DNA of 6,876 nt. It comes from Actinomycetota bacterium (GTDB lineage Bacteria; Actinomycetota; Humimicrobiia; Humimicrobiales; Humimicrobiaceae). Positions within the stretch are counted from its first letter, which is position 1. Every line of letters begins with the position of its first letter. The notes under the pieces were generated by a model. That model was not told the DNA's origin, ran no database searches, and worked only from the letters and a program-made list of their open reading frames with translations. The position numbers and the translations under genes were made by a program. Shown here one piece after another: positions 1-6,875 of this stretch. The stretch lies in assembly GCA_015711775.1 (NCBI GenBank), contig JACVJB010000043.1:1-6876 (forward strand), given 5' to 3'.

Positions 1-583
1 CTTTTTTATCCCTGTATTTAATACCCTGTGGCCACTGCGCCCAGCTTTCAGCAGACATTTTTTGCAAAAAATATTCCCTGAATGCTTTAAAAGATGCATA
101 ATCGTTAAGCCATAAAGTGTTATTGATGTCGCAGTAATTTTCATAATCCTCTTTAAGCTCTTTATTTTTTAAAGATAAAAAATTACTGAAAGCGTCCTTT
201 AAAACTGTTTTTTTTATTTTTTCAGCACTGGCATAATCTGCTCTTTCGCTGTAGCTGCATGCATTGCCTGCCCTGTATTTTAAATCAGGGGAAGGCATTT
301 GCTCTTTTTTTAAAAGCCCTTCCTCAAACAGCAGTTCCGGACTTATAAAAAGCGTATTTCCTGCAAAGGCGGACGGAGAGGCATATGGGGAGTAGGCCTT
401 TGAGGCTGTTGTGGGATTTAAAGGAAGCACCTGCCAGAATGACTGTCCGGATTTATGCAGAAAATCTGCAAACCTGTAAGCATCCTTTCCAAAATCGCCT
501 GCGCTATAAACAGAAGGAAGGGAGGATATATGCAGAAGCAGGCCGCAGGCTCTTTTTTTTAAAAAAATTTCTTTTTCTGCCAT
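1..583 (-). CDS. malQ: 4-alpha-glucanotransferase (amylomaltase, GH77), N-terminal part, cut by window edge
   Basis: Reading the minus strand from the ATG at 583-581 gives an open frame of 194 codons that runs off the left edge without a stop. The start of the protein is typical of GH77 MalQ: RACGLLLHISSLPS (residues 11-24), GDFGKDAYRFADFL (29-42), GQSFWQVLPLNPT (46-58), SPYASPSAFAGN (65-76), ISPELL (80-85) and WLNDYASFKAF (158-168). MalQ enzymes cut alpha-1,4 glucans and transfer the oligosaccharide to another chain, releasing glucose; they act in the cytoplasm in maltodextrin and glycogen turnover. The catalytic Asp/Glu/Asp residues lie further on and are outside the window. Family members are usually about 500 residues or more, so roughly the first third is present. 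The gene begins 14 bp after the GH57 stop, so it is probably the third gene of the glgB transcript. No Shine-Dalgarno sequence precedes the ATG, but no better in-frame start exists and the conserved part begins only ten residues in. Codons 6-10 contain a T7-A8 run. Confidence 0.93.
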   Translation of the reverse strand, partial: MAEKEIFLKKRACGLLLHISSLPSVYSAGDFGKDAYRFADFLHKSGQSFWQVLPLNPTTASKAYSPYASPSAFAGNTLFISPELLFEEGLLKKEQMPSPDLKYRAGNACSYSERADYASAEKIKKTVLKDAFSNFLSLKNKELKEDYENYCDINNTLWLNDYASFKAFREYFLQKMSAESWAQWPQGIKYRDKK

Positions 584-597
584 GGAATAAACTTTTG

Positions 598-3216
598 TTA
601 AAAACTTAATGTTTGGGGCAGTGCAATATTGAGCATGTTCAGCAGTTCTTTGAATTTACTGTCCCATTTTCCGTCATATGATTTTTCTGAATTTTCGGCT
701 TCCCTGAAAACAATGTCTCTTATGCTTATTATCCTGTTTCGGGTTTTCCATAATTTGGGTAAAAGCCCGGCTTTTTTGATTGCTGTTAAAAACTCTGCAA
801 GGATTTCCAGCAGTTTGATGTTTTTATAATCTGCGGCAATAAGGGCTGTTATTTCCTCAAGTTTCTTTTCAGCCAGTATTTCAAAACTTTCCCTGTTTAT
901 GAAATCAATGGTTTCTGTTTTTAATATTATATTTTTTATCTCATCAAGATTTTTTTCAGTCATACCTTTTTCTTTAAGCCTGTAATACAGAAGTATCTCG
1001 CCGCTGAACTCCTCGACTGCGCCGAATATTCCGTCAAGAAAGTATTTCTGGAGCTTTTTTTCGCTTAAGTCATCAATTATTTTCCCGTAGTTATAAAAAA
1101 GATTTGAAATAACAGGTTTTATTGCAGATGTTTCGCTTAGCAAAGCCTGTTCAGCAAGCAATAACTGGCAGTCCTTTAAAAAATCCTTAATTGTGTAGCG
1201 GTTGCCCTTAAAATATAACTGAAGAAATTTTTCAAGCTTTTCTTTCTTTGTTTTGTTATCCATTGATTTGTCAGCAGCTATCTTTTTTATTGAAGCATTT
1301 AAAGCCAATACAGTTTTTTTAAGCAGGGTGATTACTTTACTTACTTCATCAATTTTTACAAAAGACGATGCGCTTGCCGGACTGAGTACATCCTTATTTT
1401 TAAAATTATATGCTGCTATTTCCGCATGAACCCCTTCAAGAGTCAGAACTGAAAACGCATCAGCTTTTGCGGCAATAATTTCACCATGATCCATTTTTAT
1501 CTTTTCAGTTTTTAAATTCTTTATTCTGCATGAAAATATATCCGGGGGGCTTTCTTTAAAAAGTATCTCAAAAGCAATATAAGCAAGCATTTTTTTAAAA
1601 TCATAAAGAGCCGTGACAGCATATTTTTCATAAATACTTTTTCCGTTAATATATGAGGCAATATTGGCTTTTGCATTTTTTAAAATGTCTTTAAATTCAG
1701 ATTCAAAATCCTGCGACGTCAGATTTTCTGCAAGTTCTATTGTTCTGCAGGCATGGCGCATTACCTGTATTGATTCTACACCTGAAATCTCATCAAAAAA
1801 CCACCCGTCGCTTGATTGCATAAGCATTGCGTGCCGATACATTTCAAGAAGTTTAAGCACCTTGACCGCCTGCCTATTTTTATTGTTTTTGCCTGTAAAC
1901 CGCTCTGCTGCTCCTGCAATAACTGAGCCCGAATAATCCTGCACAAATTTATTTAAAAAACTGCTGACATTTTTTTCTGAACGGTCATTAATAACATCGA
2001 TATATTCATAAACGGGTTCCCAGACATTCTTTATTGAGGGTTTTATGTATTTTTTCATTTCCTGTTCGTATACGATACCTGCTTTTTCAGCCAGCCCGTC
2101 AATTGCTTCTCTCAGGAATTTTCTCCACTTTTGGTTCCACCCTTTCTCATATCCGGAAGCTGTTGAGCAGCCGCAGTCCTCTTTCCACCTGCAGACTCCA
2201 TGGCTGCAGCTCCAGGATGAGTTTTGTTTTATTTTTACTTCAAAAACAGGGCTGTATTTTTCAAGATACTGGCCAAAAACAGTAAGAGTGCCGGGGTAAG
2301 TATTTTCAAATGTATCAAGAGCATATGAAAGCGCCATATCACCAAACTTGTGGTGATGGCCGAAAGTTTCTCCATCGCTTGCCACGCAAACAATCTCTGG
2401 GGGATTAATATTTTCCTGTGATGACTTTTTAAAAGCGTCCGGCAGCAGGCTGGAGTATGGCGCCTCAATTAAAGTCTTTACAAAAGAGTATCCGTCTTCA
2501 AGAAGGCTGCCGAATGACATTTTTGTGGATATATCATTATCATAAAAAAATATAACAATGCTGCTTCCGTTTTCAAGCCTGCACAGATAAGGCATTCTTG
2601 TATCAACAGTGCCATCGCTTACATCAGTCCAGACCAAACTATCCCTGCCGGAAATCTGTCTTATTGCTGCCGCCTGGTTGGGAGACAGGATTGTAAACTT
2701 TATTCCAAAGTCTGCAATTACTTCAAGAGTCTGATTGTCAACTGCAGTTTCAGAAAGCCATATGCCCTCCGGTTTTCTTTTAAAATTTGCCTCAAAATCC
2801 TTTACTGCCCAGAGCGTCTGTATATATTTATCTTTTTTTGATGCAAGAGGCATGATTATATGGTTATATATCTGGGCAATTGCGCTGCCGTGACCGCCAA
2901 ATCTTTCGCGGGCCGCCCTGTCGGCATCAATTATTGCTCTGTAAGTATCAATATCATGAGACTTTATCCAGGAAAGAAGTACCGGCCCGAAATTAAAACT
3001 CATCCTTGAGTAATTATTGAATATTTTTTTAATCTTTTTATCCCCATCAAGGATATGGGAGCTGCTGTTTGCGCTGTAGCATTGCTCATTTATCTTTTCA
3101 TTCCAGTCATGATAGGGATAAGCGTCTTCCTGTATTTCTATTGTTTCAAGCCACGGGTTTGCCCTTGACGGCTGATAAAAGTGTCCGTGTATGCAAATAT
3201 GCCTTTTTATGCTCAT
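598..3216 (-). CDS. GH57 family glycoside hydrolase with DUF3536-type C-terminal region
   Basis: An 872-residue protein with no visible signal peptide or membrane segment, so probably cytoplasmic. The N-terminal part (about 1-350) carries GH57 signatures: HGHFYQP (10-16, the HxHQP-like region 1), GIWLSETAVD (151-160) with E156 as candidate nucleophile, and ASDGETFGHHH (279-289) with D281 as candidate acid/base. A cysteine-rich motif, SSWSCSHGVCRWKEDCGC, follows at 333-350. Residues 351-872 form a mainly helical, Lys/Glu-rich extension that includes SDGWFFDEISG (469-479); from memory this layout matches uncharacterised proteins annotated GH57 plus DUF3536. Known GH57 activities include amylase, branching enzyme, 4-alpha-glucanotransferase and pullulanase, and which applies here is unknown. 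The position 12 bp after glgB and 14 bp before malQ supports action on glycogen or a related alpha-glucan. The ATG at 3216 has a weak GGGA site 5 nt upstream, and the conserved HGHFYQP begins at residue 10, which supports this start. Family placement is firm; the reaction is not. Confidence 0.93.
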   Translation of the reverse strand: MSIKRHICIHGHFYQPSRANPWLETIEIQEDAYPYHDWNEKINEQCYSANSSSHILDGDKKIKKIFNNYSRMSFNFGPVLLSWIKSHDIDTYRAIIDADRAARERFGGHGSAIAQIYNHIIMPLASKKDKYIQTLWAVKDFEANFKRKPEGIWLSETAVDNQTLEVIADFGIKFTILSPNQAAAIRQISGRDSLVWTDVSDGTVDTRMPYLCRLENGSSIVIFFYDNDISTKMSFGSLLEDGYSFVKTLIEAPYSSLLPDAFKKSSQENINPPEIVCVASDGETFGHHHKFGDMALSYALDTFENTYPGTLTVFGQYLEKYSPVFEVKIKQNSSWSCSHGVCRWKEDCGCSTASGYEKGWNQKWRKFLREAIDGLAEKAGIVYEQEMKKYIKPSIKNVWEPVYEYIDVINDRSEKNVSSFLNKFVQDYSGSVIAGAAERFTGKNNKNRQAVKVLKLLEMYRHAMLMQSSDGWFFDEISGVESIQVMRHACRTIELAENLTSQDFESEFKDILKNAKANIASYINGKSIYEKYAVTALYDFKKMLAYIAFEILFKESPPDIFSCRIKNLKTEKIKMDHGEIIAAKADAFSVLTLEGVHAEIAAYNFKNKDVLSPASASSFVKIDEVSKVITLLKKTVLALNASIKKIAADKSMDNKTKKEKLEKFLQLYFKGNRYTIKDFLKDCQLLLAEQALLSETSAIKPVISNLFYNYGKIIDDLSEKKLQKYFLDGIFGAVEEFSGEILLYYRLKEKGMTEKNLDEIKNIILKTETIDFINRESFEILAEKKLEEITALIAADYKNIKLLEILAEFLTAIKKAGLLPKLWKTRNRIISIRDIVFREAENSEKSYDGKWDSKFKELLNMLNIALPQTLSF

Positions 3217-3221
3217 TAGGA

Positions 3222-3225
3222 TCCC
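3222..3225 (-). promoter_or_regulatory. Weak ribosome binding site of the GH57/DUF3536 gene
   Basis: GGGA on the minus strand lies 5 nt before the ATG at 3216, inside the 12-bp gap after the glgB stop. It is a short partial Shine-Dalgarno match at slightly close spacing. Translational coupling to glgB termination is a likely helper. Confidence 0.45.
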
Positions 3226-3228
3226 GGT

Positions 3229-5196
3229 TTATTGTTTTAAATATATAACTGCAAGGGGAGGCAGAGTTATTGAAACAGAATAAGGTTTTGAATGTGAAGG
3301 CACTTTTACAGCTTTTACCTCACCGAAATTTCCATGCCCGCTGCCCCCGTAAATTTCAGCATCGCTGTTTAGTATCTCCTTCCATCTGCCCGGTTCAGGC
3401 GCGCCAATCCTGTAATTATACCTGGGTGTCGGAGTGAAGTTGCATGCCACTATAATAATACTGCCGGTTTTTTTTTCGCCCTCTGTAACTGTTTTAAGTT
3501 TTCTTGCAAAAAAAAGCGCGCTCTGGCTGCTGTCGCTGTAATCTATCCATTCAAATTCCTCCGGCAGAAAATCATTTGAATGTAAGGCTTTTTCTGTCCT
3601 GTATATATTATTTAAATCCCTGACAAGGTTCAAAATACCTGCGTTTGCATTGTTTTCAAGCAGGCTCCAGTCAATACCAGCCTCATGGTCCCATTCCCTG
3701 TACTGGCCTATTTCGTTTCCCATAAAAAGAAGCTTCTTTCCCGGAAAGCCATACATATATGCAAGAAGAAGCCTTAAGTTTGCAAATTTCTGCCAACTGT
3801 CACCAGGCATTTTTTCAAGAAGGCTTTTTTTGCCATAAACAACCTCATCATGTGAAAGCGGCAGCACAAAGTTTTCAAAGAAAGCGTACCAGAATGTAAA
3901 TGTAAGTTCATTGTGATGAAACTTCCGGTATACCGGATCCTTTTCAAAATACTGCAGGCTGTCATGCATCCAGCCCATGTTCCACTTCATGCCAAATCCC
4001 AGCCCTCCCATATAAACAGGTTTTGTAACAGCGGGCCAGGCGGTAGATTCTTCAGCAAAAGTCTGTACGCCGTTATGATTTTTATAAACTGCAGTGTTTA
4101 ATTCCTTCAGAAAATCTATTGCTTCAAGGTTTTCCCGGCCTCCAAATTTATTTGGTATCCACTGCCCATCTTTTCTTGAGTAATCAAGATAAAGCATTGA
4201 AGCAACTGCATCCAGCCGCAGGCCGTCAACATGATACTTGTCAAGCCAGAAAAGCGCGCTGCTTATCAGAAATTCTCTGACTTCGCGTCTTCCATAATTA
4301 AAAATAAGGCTTTTCCAGTCCGGGTGAAAACCCTTTCTGGGATCTTTATGTTCATACAACTCTGTACCGTCAAACATTGCAAGCGCATGCATATCGTTTG
4401 GAAAATGCGAGGGAACCCAGTCAAGTATTACCCCGATATCACTGTTATGAAGACAGTCTATTAGATACATAAAATCCTGGGGAGTGCCCAGTCTTGAGGT
4501 GGGGGCAAAATAGCCGGTTGTCTGGTATCCCCAAGAACCGTAAAAGGGATGCTCCATAACCGGCATCAGCTCGACATGGGTAAACCCGCTATTTTTAATA
4601 TATGCGGTAAGTTCTTCAGCCAGCTCCCTGTAGGAAAGCGACCTGTTTGCGTCACGGGCAATTCTTTTCCAGGAAGGCGCGTGAAGCTCATATATGCTGA
4701 AAGGGGCTTCAAGACTGTTGTGCAAATGTCTTTTTTCCATCCATGGTAAGTCATTCCAGTTGTACTCTGTGTCCCAGACTATCGAGGCTGTTTTTGGGGG
4801 CGTCTCACAGAAAAATGCAAAAGGATCTGCCTTATGTATATGAATGTTGCCTATTTTTGATTTTATATGGAATTTGTACATGCAGCCTTTTGAAATGCCC
4901 GGCACAAATGTCTCCCATATTCCCGACTGATCCCATCGGGGCCCCATGGTATTTGCATCAATGTTCCATCCGTTAAAATCTCCTGTAACAGAAACACTTT
5001 CAGCATTTGGAGCCCATACGCTGAAATGCACTCCTTCTATGGCGTTGCCTGCGCTGTCTGCTGTTTTATAAATATGCGCGCCCAGTTTTTCATAAAGCTT
5101 ATAATGGCTTCCGTTTTTAAAAAGATATATATCATAATCACTGAAATGATTTATACCGGCGTAGCTCTGAGCATTTTGTACAGGTTTTTCTTTCAT
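3229..5196 (-). CDS. glgB: 1,4-alpha-glucan branching enzyme (GH13, GlgB)
   Basis: A 655-residue complete GlgB. It cuts an alpha-1,4 chain and rejoins the piece as an alpha-1,6 branch, making glycogen branched. A CBM48-type N-terminal beta domain is seen at about 50-140 (FSVWAPNAESVSVTGDFNGW, 58-77), then the GH13 barrel at about 165-540, then a beta-rich C-terminal domain (about 550-655). GH13 motifs are intact: DWVPSHF (259-265), DGLRLDA (324-330) with nucleophile D329, AEES (381-384) with E382 as likely acid/base, and LSHDEV (447-452) with D450 as transition-state stabiliser. GYQTTGYFAPTSRLGTP (223-239) and MGNEIGQYREWDH (492-504) are typical of branching enzymes. It lacks the extra N-terminal domain of E. 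coli GlgB, so it is the shorter form. The ATG at 5196 fits because the conserved FSDYDIYLFKNGSHYKLYEKLGAH begins near residue 18, yet no Shine-Dalgarno site precedes it. It is the first gene of the leftward string and diverges from glgA. Confidence 0.97.
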   Translation of the reverse strand: MKEKPVQNAQSYAGINHFSDYDIYLFKNGSHYKLYEKLGAHIYKTADSAGNAIEGVHFSVWAPNAESVSVTGDFNGWNIDANTMGPRWDQSGIWETFVPGISKGCMYKFHIKSKIGNIHIHKADPFAFFCETPPKTASIVWDTEYNWNDLPWMEKRHLHNSLEAPFSIYELHAPSWKRIARDANRSLSYRELAEELTAYIKNSGFTHVELMPVMEHPFYGSWGYQTTGYFAPTSRLGTPQDFMYLIDCLHNSDIGVILDWVPSHFPNDMHALAMFDGTELYEHKDPRKGFHPDWKSLIFNYGRREVREFLISSALFWLDKYHVDGLRLDAVASMLYLDYSRKDGQWIPNKFGGRENLEAIDFLKELNTAVYKNHNGVQTFAEESTAWPAVTKPVYMGGLGFGMKWNMGWMHDSLQYFEKDPVYRKFHHNELTFTFWYAFFENFVLPLSHDEVVYGKKSLLEKMPGDSWQKFANLRLLLAYMYGFPGKKLLFMGNEIGQYREWDHEAGIDWSLLENNANAGILNLVRDLNNIYRTEKALHSNDFLPEEFEWIDYSDSSQSALFFARKLKTVTEGEKKTGSIIIVACNFTPTPRYNYRIGAPEPGRWKEILNSDAEIYGGSGHGNFGEVKAVKVPSHSKPYSVSITLPPLAVIYLKQ

Positions 5197-5203
5197 ATAT
5201 AAA

Positions 5204-5232
5204 ATAATACAATAAGTGCATTACTTTGTATA
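5204..5232 (-). promoter_or_regulatory. Candidate glgB promoter, predicting a leaderless mRNA
   Basis: On the minus strand, TATACA (5232-5227, 4/6 match to the -35 consensus) and TATTAT (5209-5204, 5/6 match to the -10 consensus) are 17 bp apart. Only 7 bp separate the -10 box from the glgB ATG, so transcription would start at or next to the start codon. That agrees with the absence of a Shine-Dalgarno site. In AT-rich DNA such matches arise by chance, so another promoter further upstream remains possible. Confidence 0.35.
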
Positions 5233-5287
5233 TTGCCGCATAAAATTACCGGGATTAAAATATTGATATTGTGTGAAAAAATACTAA

Positions 5288-5302
5288 AAATGTCCGGCAT
5301 TT
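5288..5302. repeat. 15-bp imperfect dyad, candidate operator
   Basis: AAATGTCCGGCATTT is an inverted repeat centred on 5295: five outer base pairs match, one inner pair is mismatched (T/G), and the next pair matches. Its right arm shares its last three bases with the glgA -35 hexamer, a usual place for a repressor site. A related word, AAATGGCAT, recurs at 5307-5315 just inside the promoter spacer. No protein can be named as the binder. Confidence 0.35.
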
Positions 5303-5328
5303 ACACAAATGGCATCATGTAGTATATT
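5300..5328 (+). promoter_or_regulatory. Sigma70-type promoter of glgA
   Basis: TTTACA (5300-5305) and TATATT (5323-5328) each match the -35 and -10 consensus at 5 of 6 positions and are separated by the optimal 17 bp. Transcription would start near 5335, giving a leader of about 20-25 nt that contains the Shine-Dalgarno site. This is the best promoter match in the divergent gap. Confidence 0.7.
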
Positions 5329-5343
5329 CAAAACGGCAAAAAG

Positions 5344-5349
5344 AAAGGA
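5344..5349 (+). promoter_or_regulatory. glgA ribosome binding site
   Basis: AAAGGA ends 8 nt before the ATG at 5358, a good Shine-Dalgarno match at normal spacing. It fixes the glgA start and is the clearest ribosome binding site in the window. Confidence 0.8.
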
Positions 5350-5357
5350 TAAAATTT

Positions 5358-6875
5358 ATGAAGGTTGCATTTTGTGTATCCGAAGCTGTACCTTTTGCAA
5401 AAACAGGTGGGCTTGCAGACGTGGCTGGCGCGCTTCCGCAGGCTTTAAAAAAGGCAGGAGCGCAGACAATAATACTGATGCCGGCATATGAATTTTTCTT
5501 TTCGCAGGGACATGACCTGAGAAGGCTGGCAGGCCCTGTCACTGTGCAGATGAACGAATACTGCAACGAAGAATTCGACCTTTATAAAGCGTTTATTAAT
5601 GACACTGATTTCTATTTTGTGAAAAACCCGAAGTTTTTTGACAGGGAAAATCTTTACGGAACTCCGCAGGGAGATTATTATGACAATGACATAAGGTTTG
5701 CCTTTTTTTCAAAGGCAATATTTGAAGCTTTAAAAAAAATAAATTTTATACCGGATATTATTCATCTTCATGACTACCATTTCGGCCTTGCGGCACTGCT
5801 TCTCAAGGATTTAAAGAGCAAGGCTTCCGGAAGCTATAAGGGTAAAAGCGAAAGCGAAATTATTATAAATGCCAAATGTGTCTTTACAATACACAACATT
5901 GCATACCAGGGAGTGTATGATAAGGCTATACTTGAAAGGGCAGGCATAAGCTATGACTACTATAACATGGAAGGCATTGAGTTTTATGGCAGGGTAAACT
6001 ATATGAAAAGCGGTATTGTGTATTCAGATAAGATAACAACAGTAAGCCCCACTTATGCAAAAGAAATTCTTACTCCGCAGTATGGATACGGTCTTGACGG
6101 TATACTTAATAAACGCAGGCAGGATTTGTCCGGGATAATAAATGGAATCGACTACAGTATATGGAACCCTGAAACTGACAGAAACATTGCTGCAAATTAC
6201 AGCGCTCAGGATACTTCAGGCAAACAGGATTGCAAACTTGCGCTTATTGAAAAGATGTTTGGCGACGCACAGCAACCCGGGATTTTCCAGAAAGCGGATA
6301 TTCTAAAAATACCGGTTGCAGGTATGGTATCCAGGCTTTCAGAGCAGAAAGGCATAGACCTTATTGTGCAGGCAATAAAAAGCATTATGGAAAATGATAT
6401 ATATCTGGTAATACTGGGCACAGGGGATGAAAAATATCACAGCCTTTTAAAGGATTTGTCTAAAAAATATTGCAGCAGGCTAAGTCTTGTCATAGGATAT
6501 TCAGAAAAAATGGCGCGTGAGATTTATGCGGGCTCTGATATATTCCTCATGCCTTCAAATTACGAACCCTGCGGGCTTGGACAGCTTATAAGCTTAAAAT
6601 ATGGTACAATACCAGTGGTGCGCGACACTGGCGGCCTGGCTGATACAATAATTGATATAAAATCCCGGCAGGATATCAAAAAGAAGGGGCAGGGTTTTAA
6701 ATTTACGGATTATTGCCCACAGGAATTTTACAGGGCGCTTGAGCGCGCTCTTGAATTTTACAGGAACCGGGACATTTGGCATGAAATAATGGCTAATGCC
6801 ATGCAGCAGGATTTTTCTTGGGATTATTCGGCTGCAGAATATATAAGGCTTTACAGAAGTCTTACGAGAGAGTAA
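5358..6875 (+). CDS. glgA: Glycogen synthase, ADP-glucose type (GT5, GlgA)
   Basis: A complete 505-residue GT-B fold glucosyltransferase that adds glucose from ADP-glucose to the non-reducing end of a growing alpha-1,4 glucan in the cytoplasm. The N-terminal Rossmann domain (about 1-260) has KTGGLADV (15-22), HLHDYH (136-141), TIHNIAYQG (177-185) and TVSPTYAKEI (228-237). The C-terminal domain begins after INGIDYSIWNPETD (261-274) and has SRLSEQKG (325-332), EPCGLGQL (403-410) and RDTGGLADT (422-430). Residues equivalent to the E. coli GlgA active site are all present: K15, D21, H138, R326, K331, E403 and C405. Variations are Tyr for the usual Trp in the HDW motif (Y140) and Gly408 where Thr or Ser is common. 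The KTGGL motif at residue 15 and the AAAGGA site support this start. The length is slightly above the common 470-490 residues, partly from a Lys/Ser-rich loop at about 150-170. It ends with TAA at 6873-6875 and diverges from glgB under its own promoter. Confidence 0.97.
   Translation: MKVAFCVSEAVPFAKTGGLADVAGALPQALKKAGAQTIILMPAYEFFFSQGHDLRRLAGPVTVQMNEYCNEEFDLYKAFINDTDFYFVKNPKFFDRENLYGTPQGDYYDNDIRFAFFSKAIFEALKKINFIPDIIHLHDYHFGLAALLLKDLKSKASGSYKGKSESEIIINAKCVFTIHNIAYQGVYDKAILERAGISYDYYNMEGIEFYGRVNYMKSGIVYSDKITTVSPTYAKEILTPQYGYGLDGILNKRRQDLSGIINGIDYSIWNPETDRNIAANYSAQDTSGKQDCKLALIEKMFGDAQQPGIFQKADILKIPVAGMVSRLSEQKGIDLIVQAIKSIMENDIYLVILGTGDEKYHSLLKDLSKKYCSRLSLVIGYSEKMAREIYAGSDIFLMPSNYEPCGLGQLISLKYGTIPVVRDTGGLADTIIDIKSRQDIKKKGQGFKFTDYCPQEFYRALERALEFYRNRDIWHEIMANAMQQDFSWDYSAAEYIRLYRSLTRE

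Larger units (their letters stand above)
5197..5357. other. Divergent intergenic region between glgB and glgA
   Basis: This 161-bp AT-rich gap separates the outward-facing glgB and glgA and is the only substantial non-coding DNA in the window. It holds the glgA promoter and ribosome binding site on the right, a 15-bp dyad overlapping the glgA -35 box, and a weaker candidate glgB promoter on the left. No riboswitch-like structure, attenuator or convincing small ORF was seen. Confidence 0.85.

Noticed and set aside
551..567. T-run followed by A-run that might be a terminator
   Set aside because: It lies inside the malQ coding frame and lacks a GC-rich stem, so it is not a Rho-independent terminator.
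584..597. Possible small gene or regulatory element between the GH57 gene and malQ
   Set aside because: Only 14 bp, with no hairpin, promoter or ribosome binding site; an ordinary operon spacer.
385..609. Plus-strand open frame of 74 codons
   Set aside because: It is antisense to the 5' part of malQ, whose minus-strand frame carries clear MalQ motifs throughout. No ribosome binding site or recognisable protein feature.
2034..2299. Two overlapping plus-strand open frames
   Set aside because: Both are antisense to the GH57 cysteine-rich region; their composition mirrors that gene's codons and no start signals are present.
5214..5226. AAGT-GCATT-ACTT inverted repeat in the spacer of the candidate glgB promoter
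   Set aside because: The arms are only 4 bp and do not extend; this is expected by chance in an AT-rich 161-bp gap.
5309..5491. Plus-strand open frame starting in the divergent gap and overlapping the glgA start
   Set aside because: Its ATG lies inside the predicted glgA promoter, upstream of the likely transcription start, with no Shine-Dalgarno site. It then runs out of frame across conserved glgA coding sequence.
5315..5566. Minus-strand open frame covering the gap and the glgA start
   Set aside because: Antisense shadow of the glgA N-terminal coding region, Ser/Cys/Ala-rich with no family resemblance.
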